From the NCBI GenBank assembly GCA_965263045.1, contig CBDHGK010000041.1, forward strand, positions 1,302,001 to 1,366,000: a stretch of DNA of 64,000 nucleotides, given 5' to 3'. Each line of letters begins with the position of its first letter. The stretch's first letter is position 1. Below, piece by piece: positions 34,614 through 43,475 of the stretch. Both the position numbers and the translations under genes were made by a program. The notes beneath the pieces were generated by a model. The model worked only from the letters and a program-made list of their open reading frames with translations. It was not told the DNA's origin and made no database searches. Source of the stretch: G963664115 sp965263045 (GTDB taxonomy: Bacteria > Acidobacteriota > Terriglobia > 20CM-2-55-15).

Positions 34614-35843
34614 TCATCGGGGAACCAGATCAAACGCAGCCAGGGTGTTTTCGTTCCGAATGTAGAGAACGCCATTCGCAAGAGCGGGATACGCCCGCAC
34701 TGTTGCCGGAAGCAGCTGCGCCCGTGCAATCGGCTGAAACGCATCCGGTGACGCCGGAGCGAGCACAAGCTCGCCGCCCTCGCGGAGGATCAACACGCGG
34801 TCGTCGGCAAGAATAACGCTTCCGGCTCGGAACTGGTCTTCGCTCCACGCGACCTCTCCGGTCGTCAGCTCGACAGCGCGGAGGCTTGGACCGAACTCCT
34901 GCCGGCCATGGTACCCATAAAGGTAGCCGGCGTAGTAGACACTGGTTGCGTAATGGTTCGAAAGTGCGTCGTTAGAAGTCCACAACGGATTGAGCCGTTC
35001 TCCATCCCAGCGGAGGACTCCGGCACCGGGTCCATACTCGGCGGATATGAAAATCAGATCGTCAACAACGACAGGTGATGCAGCGTTCACCGACGATGCC
35101 GAACGTGACCGCCAACGCTGGTTGAAGCTCACCTCTCCGGTTGCGGGATCCAGTCCAACCAGACCGTTGCGCGTCAAGAAGATTGCATAGCGGCTTCCCG
35201 AAATGGTGGTGCCTACGGGCGATGAGTAACTCGCCCCGTCGTCGGTGGCGCTCCATAAAACTTCTCCGGTCCGGGCGTCGAATGCAACAATGCCGACATC
35301 CTCACCGCCCACGTTTGCAATGACTCTGCCATCCTCGACCAGGGGTGAGCCGCCCGTGCCAAAAAAACCTTTCGGCACATCGAAGCGCTGTTGGGTGTCC
35401 TCGCTCCAGAGTCCGCGTCCCGTTTCAAGCTCGATGGCGTGGAGCTGCCCCTGGGCTCCCAGGCTATAAATCACGCCGTCGGCGACGACGGGAACGGCAC
35501 GCGGTCCTTCGTCAAAACCGAAATCGTCGCGGTAAGTGGTCGGATAGCTGTAGTCCCAGAGACTCACTCCCGTCTCGGGATCGAAGGCTTCGACAACTTC
35601 ACGACCCGAGACCCGATGAAACAGTATGAGGCGACCATCGGCGACAACCGGTCCACTCAAGCCTTCACCGACCTCCCGACTCCAGACCCGCCGGGGACCT
35701 TCGGGCCCCCACGTGTCTGCCAGTTCCGGGCCACGGTAGACTCCGTTGCGTTCCGGGCCGAAGAACTGTGGCCAGTCCTGGGCAAAGCCTCGGTGTCCCA
35801 TGCCTAGGATGATGGGTGTTAACAGCGCCAACACAATTCGCAT
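34614..35843 (-). CDS. PQQ-like (BamB-type) beta-propeller protein, exported
   Basis: A 409-residue protein read from the ATG at 35843, where the signal peptide MRIVLALLTPIILGMG begins (cleavage near GFAQD). It contains DWPQFFGPERNGVY at its mature end and eight quinoprotein-like blades, such as VVEAFDPETGVSLWDYSY, LHAIELETGRGLWSED and VGIVAFDARTGEVLWSATDDG. This sequence type is the common PQQ-binding-like repeat family; enzymatic residues for alcohol dehydrogenase are not evident, so it is more likely a scaffold or binding propeller. Confidence 0.85.
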   Translation of the reverse strand: MRIVLALLTPIILGMGHRGFAQDWPQFFGPERNGVYRGPELADTWGPEGPRRVWSREVGEGLSGPVVADGRLILFHRVSGREVVEAFDPETGVSLWDYSYPTTYRDDFGFDEGPRAVPVVADGVIYSLGAQGQLHAIELETGRGLWSEDTQQRFDVPKGFFGTGGSPLVEDGRVIANVGGEDVGIVAFDARTGEVLWSATDDGASYSSPVGTTISGSRYAIFLTRNGLVGLDPATGEVSFNQRWRSRSASSVNAASPVVVDDLIFISAEYGPGAGVLRWDGERLNPLWTSNDALSNHYATSVYYAGYLYGYHGRQEFGPSLRAVELTTGEVAWSEDQFRAGSVILADDRVLILREGGELVLAPASPDAFQPIARAQLLPATVRAYPALANGVLYIRNENTLAAFDLVPR

Positions 35844-36027
35844 TCTATGTATCCCCTGAAGGTGCTCTTTCGACAGTGTACTCGACAATGGTTAAAGTAC
35901 AGGCTCCACAATGTAAGGGGATCGGGGTGTCGGGCGGTGAAGGTCCTGATAGTGGATCCGTGACGGGCGGGAGGTTAAAGGGTCTCCGTCCTGGCGCGTT
36001 ACCCGCAGTGATTCCCAATCGCGAATT

Positions 36028-36576
36028 CTATCGGGGTGTCCGGGCAGGGCGAGCGCGGGAGCGCTCAATCATGTTTCGTATGCGCTGTTCAAGGTTGGGT
36101 TGGACGATGCGCAGCCGCGCCCTCTGACCCGGAGTCAGATCGGGATCGACCAATCGCAGCAGGTTTGTCTGAGCTTCCCGGAGTGCGTGGTCGCTTTCAT
36201 CAACTTCCAGGATGCGGCGGGTCAATTCATCGTCCGAGGCGTTGGCCCGGATGGCCTGTCGCAACTGGTTGAGCGCTCTCGCCCGCCGTTGCCCCAGATC
36301 GTTCCTCTCTCTCAGCGAATCTCGCAGTAAGGGAAGAACGTGCGCAAACTGTTCATCGTCTAATTCCAGTTCCTGTTGAAAACGGCTGACGTAGAATCCC
36401 TCGATGATTTCCTGGATCGGTGCGGCATCAGGGGCGCGGAGGTTTCGCCCCTGCGCCGGCCTCTGCGGCCGGATCTTTCCGATCTCACGCGGTCCCTGCA
36501 GCAACGCGGGAGCTGCGGATACGCCGGTCCCGAGCAACAGCATCAGGCTGAATATTGCTGCGATGAAGGCTTTCAT
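36028..36576 (-). CDS. Spy/CpxP-like periplasmic protein
   Basis: A 182-residue protein starting at ATG 36576 with signal peptide (MKAFIAAIFSLMLLLGTG, cleavage near VSAAP). The rest is mostly helical and charged: ELDDEQFAHVLPLLRDSLRERNDLGQRRARALNQLR, then LREAQTNLLRLVDPDLTPGQRARL, close to the LTxxQ helical-hairpin pattern of Spy, CpxP and ZraP stress chaperones. It is the third gene of the sigma/anti-sigma operon, 33 bases after the anti-sigma gene. A role in envelope stress sensing or protection is inferred from that position. Confidence 0.72.
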   Translation of the reverse strand: MKAFIAAIFSLMLLLGTGVSAAPALLQGPREIGKIRPQRPAQGRNLRAPDAAPIQEIIEGFYVSRFQQELELDDEQFAHVLPLLRDSLRERNDLGQRRARALNQLRQAIRANASDDELTRRILEVDESDHALREAQTNLLRLVDPDLTPGQRARLRIVQPNLEQRIRNMIERSRARPARTPR

Positions 36577-36609
36577 GACAGGTCTGCTTCCGTGACTGCG
36601 CACATACAA

Positions 36610-37269
36610 TTATTGCACCGACGAGTCAAATATCGAATCTTCGGAAAAAGCGATGGTGATCAATTCGCGGAGTGCTTCTTCTTCATCCAATTCGAGTTCA
36701 TTCAGCGTGGTGAAAATCTCAGATCGCGACCAGGCCAGCGCTTCCGCTTCGGATGCTGCCGATTCCTCCAGAAACAGTCCCGACTCGAGACCGGAATCCG
36801 TTACGGAAAAATCGATGCCGTTCGTCGGTGAAATCCCCGCTGTTCCATTCGTGTCATTCGTGCGGGTGGCCAGATGCGCGGTCTGGTAATGCCATAGACC
36901 CCCGGCAGTCATGCCGGAAACAAGAATCATCAGCGCGAGGCTCCAGGATGCTGCCGGCATGAGCGTCCACCCGGTCCATCGCTGTAGAACCGACGAACGC
37001 TTTACCGAGCGGGCCAGCAGCCGGTCCCTGACTCCGGATCGCAGCTCAAGCCAATCCGCATTCGCAACGGCGGCATCCGCAGCTTCACTGTCTGAGTCTT
37101 CGGCGTCCAGTATGTCTTCACGCAATAGGGTCATGGACGTCAAAGTTGTCCGGCATGCAGCACAGGTGGCGACATGTCCGACACGCGGTTCGGCAAGAGG
37201 GATCCCATCGAGAAGGTTGATGAACTCTTCTGCGCTCAGATGCCTGAAGGTTCTGATTTTGTTCAACAT
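36610..37269 (-). CDS. Anti-sigma factor with N-terminal zinc-finger (zf-HC2) and one transmembrane helix
   Basis: A 219-residue protein. The zinc-binding motif is His32-x3-Cys36-x2-Cys39 (GHVATCAAC), as in ECF anti-sigma factors. A transmembrane helix spans about 103-126 (LMPAASWSLALMILVSGMTAGGL). A periplasmic acidic region of about 90 residues follows, ending DSSVQ. It should bind and inhibit the ECF sigma factor encoded at 38755-39345. In the original operon it began about 33 bases after the sigma gene; an IS now separates them by about 1.5 kb with its transposase read in the opposite direction. Confidence 0.85.
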   Translation of the reverse strand: MLNKIRTFRHLSAEEFINLLDGIPLAEPRVGHVATCAACRTTLTSMTLLREDILDAEDSDSEAADAAVANADWLELRSGVRDRLLARSVKRSSVLQRWTGWTLMPAASWSLALMILVSGMTAGGLWHYQTAHLATRTNDTNGTAGISPTNGIDFSVTDSGLESGLFLEESAASEAEALAWSRSEIFTTLNELELDEEEALRELITIAFSEDSIFDSSVQ

Positions 37270-37336
37270 CGCGTATACCGGCTTATCTCGGGCTGATGCC
37301 GGCTAACCTGCAGTTGCCTGCTCCTGAACCATTTTC

Positions 37337-38777
37337 GAATGTGTGCCAATCTTAGTTGGAAATTGAAACGGCTCCAAACCCCATGGTTTGATGGTATTGG
37401 AAGAAACAACATCAAGCCTGTAAGAGAAAGGAGCCGAGATGAGGAGTCTGTTACGTTCGGTAAAGAAACGCAAGAAGTCGCGTGTGCTGGGTGAGGTCGA
37501 GGTCCTGAGCCGGGAGGAATACTCGGGACTGGAATTGGACTCGAAGGTGGAGATGATTCGGGCGTTGATCCCACTGGGGTTGATGCACGTGGAGGAGTTG
37601 CTCGACGAGGAAGTGAAGTCGTTGGCGGGTGAGCGATACGCACGAAAGGAGGCGGCGTTGCGGGGCCGGCGACACGGGAGCAATCCGGGGACCGTGGGGC
37701 TGGGTGGCCAGCGGGTGCCGGTTCGGGTGCCTCGAGTGCGCAGCGTGGCGGGCGGGGAGATTCCGCTTCGGACCTACGAGGAACTCAGTCCGGGTGGCGC
37801 GGTGAACGAGCTACTGCTCAGACGTGTGCTGTATGGGATCTCCTGCCGGAACTATGAATCGGCCGCTGAAGCGATTCCGGGAGCGATCGGACTGTCGAGT
37901 TCGACGGTGTCTCGAGGATTCGTCCAGGCGAGTGCCGCGAAACTTCGGGAGATGCAGGAGCGGGATCTGAGTGGCGAGGACGTCGTGGCGATCTTCCTGG
38001 ACGGGAAGGCGTTTGCCGACGCCCTGATGGTAGTGGCCCTGGGCGTCACGCTTTCGGGCGACAAACGCTTCTTGGGCTTCGTGGAGACCGACACGGAGAA
38101 CGAGCAAGTGCTGACTCCGTTTCTCCGTTCGTTGATGGAGCGGGGCCTGGACATCTCTGAAGGCGTGCTGGTGATTGTCGACGGCGGCAAAGGTCTGCGG
38201 GCGGCGGTCAAGAAGGCATTCAGGAATCGAGCCCTGGTCCAACGCTGCCAATGGCACAAACGCGAGAACGTCGTGAGATACCTATCGAAGACCGAGCAAG
38301 CCGTGTGGCGACGCCGGCTGCAGCGGGCCTACGAGCGCCCGGAGTACGACGAAGCTCGGGCGGCGCTCGGAGAGCTCCATGGAGAGCTCGAGGAGCGAAA
38401 CCAATCGGGGGCTGCGAGCCTTGAGGAAGGCCTGGAAGAGACCCTCACGTTGCATCGGCTCGGCGTGTACGGGGTCTTGGGCCGTTCGTTCAAGACGACG
38501 AATTGCCTGGAATCGGTCAATGCCCTTGTCGAGGAAAGGTGTGCGAAGGTCGATCATTGGAAGAACTCGAGTCAGCGGCAACGCTGGTTGGCGACGGCGC
38601 TCATCGACATCGAACCGCGCCTGAGGAAGGTGATCGGCTACCGTCATCTTCCAAAGCTCCGCGAAGCCCTCCAGCGAGAGCTGAAAATTGAGGCGAAGAC
38701 GTCGACGAGATCGAAGAAGAAGGTTGCATGACCCATCGTGAGCCGTGGAGAGTTTCAACTAAGAATGGGCTTGACTC
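37337..38777 (+). mobile_element. IS256-family insertion sequence, complete (1441 bp)
   Basis: The ends are imperfect inverted repeats: GAATGTGTGCCAATCTTAG at the left and GAGTCAAGCCCATTCTTAG read inward from the right, with 17 of the first 23 positions matching. A perfect 8-base direct repeat, CCATTTTC, borders the element at 37329-37336 and 38778-38785, which is the target duplication. A second copy of the same element, inverted, is cut by the left window edge at 1-431. The matching target duplication shows this copy inserted by itself, not as one arm of a composite transposon. Confidence 0.93.
37439..38731 (+). CDS. IS256-family transposase
   Basis: A 430-residue mutator-type transposase. 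The DDE residues lie in FLDGKAF (first Asp), VIVDGGKGLRAAV (second Asp) and the Glu of TTNCLESVNALVEE, with RCQWHKRENV between them, the C-x2-H motif usual in the family. The ATG follows AAAGGAG. The gene is intact, so the element may be active. It faces against the host sigma-factor operon. Confidence 0.93.
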   Translation: MRSLLRSVKKRKKSRVLGEVEVLSREEYSGLELDSKVEMIRALIPLGLMHVEELLDEEVKSLAGERYARKEAALRGRRHGSNPGTVGLGGQRVPVRVPRVRSVAGGEIPLRTYEELSPGGAVNELLLRRVLYGISCRNYESAAEAIPGAIGLSSSTVSRGFVQASAAKLREMQERDLSGEDVVAIFLDGKAFADALMVVALGVTLSGDKRFLGFVETDTENEQVLTPFLRSLMERGLDISEGVLVIVDGGKGLRAAVKKAFRNRALVQRCQWHKRENVVRYLSKTEQAVWRRRLQRAYERPEYDEARAALGELHGELEERNQSGAASLEEGLEETLTLHRLGVYGVLGRSFKTTNCLESVNALVEERCAKVDHWKNSSQRQRWLATALIDIEPRLRKVIGYRHLPKLREALQRELKIEAKTSTRSKKKVA

Positions 38778-39345
38778 CCATTTTCTTGAGCTTCGTCAAT
38801 GCGAAGAAAACGCTGGACTTGATCGTGGATACCGAACGGTCGAGTATTCCCGCGATTTCCTCGTAGCTCAAATTGTCATTCATTCTCAGCTCGAGTATGG
38901 CCTTTTGTTTGGGAGGGAGATTCCCCATGAGATCCTTCACGATGGCCCGTCTTTCCTTCTCAAGGAGTCGGTTGTGGAAGGACGGATTGACGCTCCCAAT
39001 GCTTTCGTTGACTTCGACGAATTCCCGTGCGTTCTTTTTGACATGGTTGAGACAGTGATTGACGGCCACTCGATAAAGCCAGGTCTTGAACCGGGCATCC
39101 CCGCGAAATGCCGTCAGTTTTTCAAAGGCCTTGATGAAGACTTCCTGGGTCAGATCCATGGCGTCTTCGCGGTTTTTCACAAACCGGAAGCACAGCCTGT
39201 AGACCGGTCGCTCGTGGCGCGTCATAAATTCGTCAAAGGCCACCATGTCGCCGGCGAGGTATCGAGACACAAGATCTCTGTCTTCGTCTCTTTCCCTTGT
39301 GGCCTTCGTGGCTACCGGCATGATAGTCGCTGCGGTCTGACTCAT
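38755..39345 (-). CDS. ECF sigma factor (sigma-70 family), C-terminus altered by IS insertion
   Basis: A 196-residue RNA polymerase sigma factor. Region 2 spans about 38-105 (AFDEFMTRHERPVYRLCFRF, DAMDLTQEVFIKAFEKL, RFKTWLYRVAVNHC). Region 4 spans about 140-188 with helix-turn-helix LSYEEIAGILDRSVSTIKSSV. The last residues, GVKPILS with stop TGA, are encoded by the right end of the IS. Removing the IS and one target copy gives KLKKMVQEQATAG and a TAG stop 33 bases before the anti-sigma gene. Region 4 is complete, so the protein is probably functional. Confidence 0.9.
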   Translation of the reverse strand: MSQTAATIMPVATKATRERDEDRDLVSRYLAGDMVAFDEFMTRHERPVYRLCFRFVKNREDAMDLTQEVFIKAFEKLTAFRGDARFKTWLYRVAVNHCLNHVKKNAREFVEVNESIGSVNPSFHNRLLEKERRAIVKDLMGNLPPKQKAILELRMNDNLSYEEIAGILDRSVSTIKSSVFFALTKLKKMGVKPILS

Positions 39346-39481
39346 GATCTTACAAACCCGGTCGGCAGAACAGCCGTCCGGTGTCGCGAACCTGTCGGAT
39401 AAACTGCCGTAACAGATTTGGACTCCATCTATAGCCCTTAGGTTTAAAAGGCTGCTTCATTATATGTAGAATGATAGTCCG

Positions 39482-41239
39482 ATGGCCCCCAAGATGCTCC
39501 AAAACAGTACTTTATCCCGCTTAGTCGTTTATCTCAAAAGATATAAGTTTCGGATGATCGCAGGCCTGTTCTGTGTCGTGGCGACTTCCGGCCTCGCTCT
39601 GGCCACTCCCTGGGTGATTCGATATGGGATCGACAGCCTGAGCGAGGGGATCACGCGCGAAGGGCTGATTTACTATGCCGGACTGATCGTGGGCCTGACG
39701 GTGCTGCAGGGAATTGCGCGATTTCTCATGCGTTGGCTGATGATCGGTGTTTCCAGGCGGGTCGAGTACCACCTCCGCACCGATGTATTTGAGCATATGG
39801 AGAAGCTTCCGCTTTCATTCTACCAGCGGAACTTTACCGGGGACCTGATGTCACGGGCGACGAACGATCTGAGCAGCGTCCGCATGCTGATTGGCCCGGG
39901 AATTATGTATACGGCGAACACGGTCGCCACGACGACAATTGCCATTGTGCTCATGTTGACCATCGACTGGCGGCTCACCATCGTGGCTCTCATCCCACTC
40001 CCCCTCATATCTTATGGGGTCCGGAAATTTGGTGCCCGCATCCATCACTACAGTCAAGAATCGCAACAGCGTCTGGCGGACCTGAGTGCCCGTGTGCAGG
40101 AGAGCTTGTCGGGAATCCGGGTAGTGAAGGTCTTTGTCCAGGAAGAACACGAAAAACAGGCCTTTGACGGCCTGAACGAACGCTTGCTGAACAAGAACAT
40201 GGATTTGATCCGGGTCACCAGCCTCTTCTACCCCACCATGCAGTTCACCATCGGATTTGCGGCCGTCGTCGTACTCTGGTTCGGCGGGCGCCAGGTGGTC
40301 GAAGGGGTGATCACACTCGGCGATTTCGTCGCTTTCACAGTGTATCTGGGAATGCTGGCATTTCCGATGATCGCCGTCGGCTGGGTCGTCAACCTGCTTG
40401 AACGCGGCCGGGCGTCGATGGAGCGGCTGGACCATATTCTGGAAGCCGTCCCCGATATCGCAGATTCTCCCAATTGCGTTGACGACGAGATCCGCGGCGA
40501 AATTGAACTGCGGCACCTCAGTTTCGCCTACAACGGGGTACCCGTATTGCGTGACGTTTCCCTGCGGGTGCCGCAGGGAAAGTCGCTCGCCATAGTGGGT
40601 TCGACCGGTTCGGGCAAGTCGACACTGGCGCAGCTCATTCCGCGTTTATACAATCCTCCCGAGGAGACGGTGTTCATCGACCAGATTCCGATTGAACGCT
40701 ATCGGGTTGAGCATCTGCGCCGGGCGATCGGTTTCATCCCTCAGGACACGTTTCTCTTTGGCGAAACAATCTTCGAGAACATCGCGTTCGGTGTGGATGA
40801 TGTATCGAATGAAAGAGTTGAAGATGCGGCCCGTATATCAAGCATAATAAACGATATAGAAGGGTTTCCGAACGGCTTTCAGACCTTGGTCGGGGAGCGG
40901 GGGGTTACCTTGTCCGGCGGCCAGAAGCAGCGCACCGCGATATCCCGCGCCGTGGTGCGCGATCCCAGGATCCTCATTCTCGACGATGCGCTTTCCAGCG
41001 TCGACACGTACACCGAGGAGCAGATCCTGAACGACCTCCGAGAAGTCATGCGGGGCCGGACCTCCATTCTCATCAGCCATAGGGTATCGACGGTCAAAGA
41101 CGCGGATGAAATCGTCGTCCTTGACAGAGGGCAGATCGTCGAGCGCGGCACCCACGACGAACTGTTGCGGTTGAACGGTCAGTACGCTGAACTCCACCAG
41201 CGCCAGTTGCTCGAAGAAGAAATCGAAGTGACCGAATGA
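39482..41239 (+). CDS. ABC exporter subunit 1 (degenerate ATP site)
   Basis: A 585-residue half-transporter. Six transmembrane segments lie in residues 1-310. The nucleotide-binding domain has Walker A GSTGSGKST (about 372-380), signature LSGGQKQR (about 476) and Walker B LILDDALSSVD, where the usual catalytic Glu is Asp. This Asp is the hallmark of the non-catalytic site of heterodimeric exporters such as TM287/288. Its signature is canonical and would complete the active site together with the partner at 41338-43194. It exports an unknown lipid, drug or metabolite. Confidence 0.92.
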   Translation: MAPKMLQNSTLSRLVVYLKRYKFRMIAGLFCVVATSGLALATPWVIRYGIDSLSEGITREGLIYYAGLIVGLTVLQGIARFLMRWLMIGVSRRVEYHLRTDVFEHMEKLPLSFYQRNFTGDLMSRATNDLSSVRMLIGPGIMYTANTVATTTIAIVLMLTIDWRLTIVALIPLPLISYGVRKFGARIHHYSQESQQRLADLSARVQESLSGIRVVKVFVQEEHEKQAFDGLNERLLNKNMDLIRVTSLFYPTMQFTIGFAAVVVLWFGGRQVVEGVITLGDFVAFTVYLGMLAFPMIAVGWVVNLLERGRASMERLDHILEAVPDIADSPNCVDDEIRGEIELRHLSFAYNGVPVLRDVSLRVPQGKSLAIVGSTGSGKSTLAQLIPRLYNPPEETVFIDQIPIERYRVEHLRRAIGFIPQDTFLFGETIFENIAFGVDDVSNERVEDAARISSIINDIEGFPNGFQTLVGERGVTLSGGQKQRTAISRAVVRDPRILILDDALSSVDTYTEEQILNDLREVMRGRTSILISHRVSTVKDADEIVVLDRGQIVERGTHDELLRLNGQYAELHQRQLLEEEIEVTE

Positions 41240-41337
41240 GAGTTCTGGCAGAGGCATAGTAAGGATAATTTCATAGACGTAGAGCGGCAGAGACGCCGCG
41301 TAGGCTAGGAAGGAGAGTGAGGGTACCGTAGGCGTAT

Positions 41338-43194
41338 ATGCCAATACGCCGAGGATTCCCGAGCGATCCTGACGACGCATACGCGGATGGATTTGCCGCT
41401 CGGACAGGTTTAATGCAGGAAGAAGAAGTACTTGGCAAGGCCTACGATTCCTACCTCATGCGGCGGTTGCTTGTCTATCTGCTGCCGTATCGGCGAATGG
41501 TTCTGTTTGCTTTCCTCCTGATCATCGTCGAATCCCTAATCGAAGTCAGTTTCCCATGGCTGACGTTGATTGCCGTCGACAATTACATCCTCGCAGGGGA
41601 CATGGGTGGCCTGTCGCTGATCGCTGCAGTCTATTTCGGTCTTCTGGTTGCGAAGTACGCCATCGGCTTCCTGCAGACCTATACGCTCCAGAGTACCGGG
41701 CAGCGGATCATGTACGATATGCGACGCCAGATTTTCAGCCACGTCCAGAGCCTGTCCAACAGCTTCTTTGATCGCAATCCGGTGGGTCGATTGATCACCC
41801 GCGTCACCTCGGATGTTGAAGTGCTCAACGAAATGTTTTCCTCAGGTATTGTGTCCGTGTTCGGTGACATCTTTACCCTCACCGGCATCATGATCGTCTT
41901 GCTCGTCCTCGACTGGCGGCTTGGGCTGATCGTTGCTCTGATCGTTCCGTTTATCGGCCTCGTCACGAGTGTTTTCCGAATGAAGGCGCGGGATGGTTAT
42001 CGCAGGGTGCGGATCGCAATTGCCAAGATCAACGCGTTCCTGCAGGAACACATCACTGGAATGAGCGTTGTGCAGCTCTACAACCGGGAGCGCAAGAGTG
42101 CCCAGAGGTTCGACCGAATCAATCATGAGCATTTGAGAGCGACTCTCGATTCAATCATGGCCCACGCCGTTTTCTATCCCGTCGTCGAACTCCTCAGCGC
42201 GACCGCGATTGCCCTGATTATCTGGTATGGAGGCGGTCGGGTGCTGACGGATCTGCTGACCCTTGGAACGCTGATTGCGTTCATTCAGTATTCCCAACGT
42301 TTTTTCCGGCCCATCGCGGACCTGAGTGAAAAATACAATATCCTGCAGTCGGCAATGGCGAGTTCCGAACGAATTTTCAAGTTGCTCGACACCCCGCCGA
42401 CGGTGGTTTCCCCGGCCGCGCCAACGGCCATCGTTGACGGTCGCGGCGATATCGAACTTCAACACGTGTGGTTTGCCTACAACGACGACGACTGGATCCT
42501 GAAGGATGTATCGTTTCGCGTCGGGCGAGGCGAATCGGTGGCCATCGTCGGGCACACGGGGGCAGGGAAGACGACGGTCACGAGCCTTCTGACGCGCTTC
42601 TACGACGTTCAAAAGGGACACATCCTTCTCGACGGTGTCGATATTCGGTCGATGAACCTTAGTGCCATGCGACGGCGATTCGCCGTTGTGTTACAGGACG
42701 TTTTCGTGTTTTCGGGAACGCTGGAATCCAATATTCGACTGGGTTCCGATATCTCGCCCGAGCGGGTTTTCCAGGCGACGGCCGACGTCAACATGGGGCC
42801 ATTCATACGATCCCTTGAGAAGGGCCTGGACCACCCCGTCAACGAACGGGGGACAACGTTATCCGTCGGGCAGCGCCAACTCCTCGCCTTTGCCCGGGCA
42901 TTGGCGCACGATCCGGAGATTTTGATTCTGGACGAGGCGACTTCAAGTGTGGACACCCAGACCGAGGGGCTGATCCGAACGGCGATCGAACGACTGATGA
43001 GCGGGCGGACGTCGATCATCATTGCCCATCGTCTATCCACGATCCAGCGCTGTGACAAGATCATCGTCATGCACAAGGGCAGGATCCGGGAGATCGGTTC
43101 GCACCAGGAACTGCTGGCCCAGCGCGGGCTTTATTTCAAGCTCTACCAGTTGCAGTACAAGGAGCAGGAGCTGGCCCCTGTCCAAGGTGATTGA
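41338..43194 (+). CDS. ABC exporter subunit 2 (catalytic ATP site)
   Basis: A 618-residue half-transporter with a 40-residue N-terminal tail, six transmembrane segments (about 50-340) and a nucleotide-binding domain. Walker A is GHTGAGKTT (about 405-413), the signature is LSVGQRQ with Val replacing Gly, and Walker B is LILDEATSSVD with a proper catalytic Glu. The deviations are complementary to subunit 1, which suggests an obligate heterodimer. It lies 98 bases downstream of subunit 1 and probably shares its transcript. Confidence 0.92.
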   Translation: MPIRRGFPSDPDDAYADGFAARTGLMQEEEVLGKAYDSYLMRRLLVYLLPYRRMVLFAFLLIIVESLIEVSFPWLTLIAVDNYILAGDMGGLSLIAAVYFGLLVAKYAIGFLQTYTLQSTGQRIMYDMRRQIFSHVQSLSNSFFDRNPVGRLITRVTSDVEVLNEMFSSGIVSVFGDIFTLTGIMIVLLVLDWRLGLIVALIVPFIGLVTSVFRMKARDGYRRVRIAIAKINAFLQEHITGMSVVQLYNRERKSAQRFDRINHEHLRATLDSIMAHAVFYPVVELLSATAIALIIWYGGGRVLTDLLTLGTLIAFIQYSQRFFRPIADLSEKYNILQSAMASSERIFKLLDTPPTVVSPAAPTAIVDGRGDIELQHVWFAYNDDDWILKDVSFRVGRGESVAIVGHTGAGKTTVTSLLTRFYDVQKGHILLDGVDIRSMNLSAMRRRFAVVLQDVFVFSGTLESNIRLGSDISPERVFQATADVNMGPFIRSLEKGLDHPVNERGTTLSVGQRQLLAFARALAHDPEILILDEATSSVDTQTEGLIRTAIERLMSGRTSIIIAHRLSTIQRCDKIIVMHKGRIREIGSHQELLAQRGLYFKLYQLQYKEQELAPVQGD

Positions 43195-43362
43195 TCGTCA
43201 TCGACTGCAGAGAAACAGAATAAGAACACCTCAAGTTAGCGGCCGTAGATCCGATTGAATCGCGGGATTGCATTATGTCGGACATCTTTCCCTGTTATGG
43301 GCCCCTCATCCCCATCGGCGTATTCACCCGACATTGCATTCAGGTGAATTTTCAGCCATTTC

Positions 43363-43391
43363 TTGACGCTGTCCTAAGCCTCGGATAGAAT
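43363..43391 (+). promoter_or_regulatory. Probable sigma-70 promoter for the CHRD gene
   Basis: TTGACG at 43363-43368 and TAGAAT at 43386-43391 have an ideal 17-base spacer. Transcription would start near 43398 and leave an approximately 78-base leader before the ATG at 43476. Confidence 0.65.
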
Positions 43392-43475
43392 CCCGAAACT
43401 TACGAATCGAGGATGCGTCTGTTTTCGCAGATGCCTGGATGGATCAACCCGCCAGAGAGCGGGATGGAGGAAAAA

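Noticed and set aside
37303..37683. Minus-strand frame across the IS left end ending KMVQEQATAG
   Set aside because: It is a fortuitous frame in the transposase antisense, but its tail confirms the ancestral sigma C-terminus used in the IS finding.
1..38777. Composite transposon bounded by two inverted IS256 copies (36.9 kb between)
   Set aside because: The right copy has its own perfect target duplication on both sides, so it inserted alone. The inner flank of the left copy does not match.
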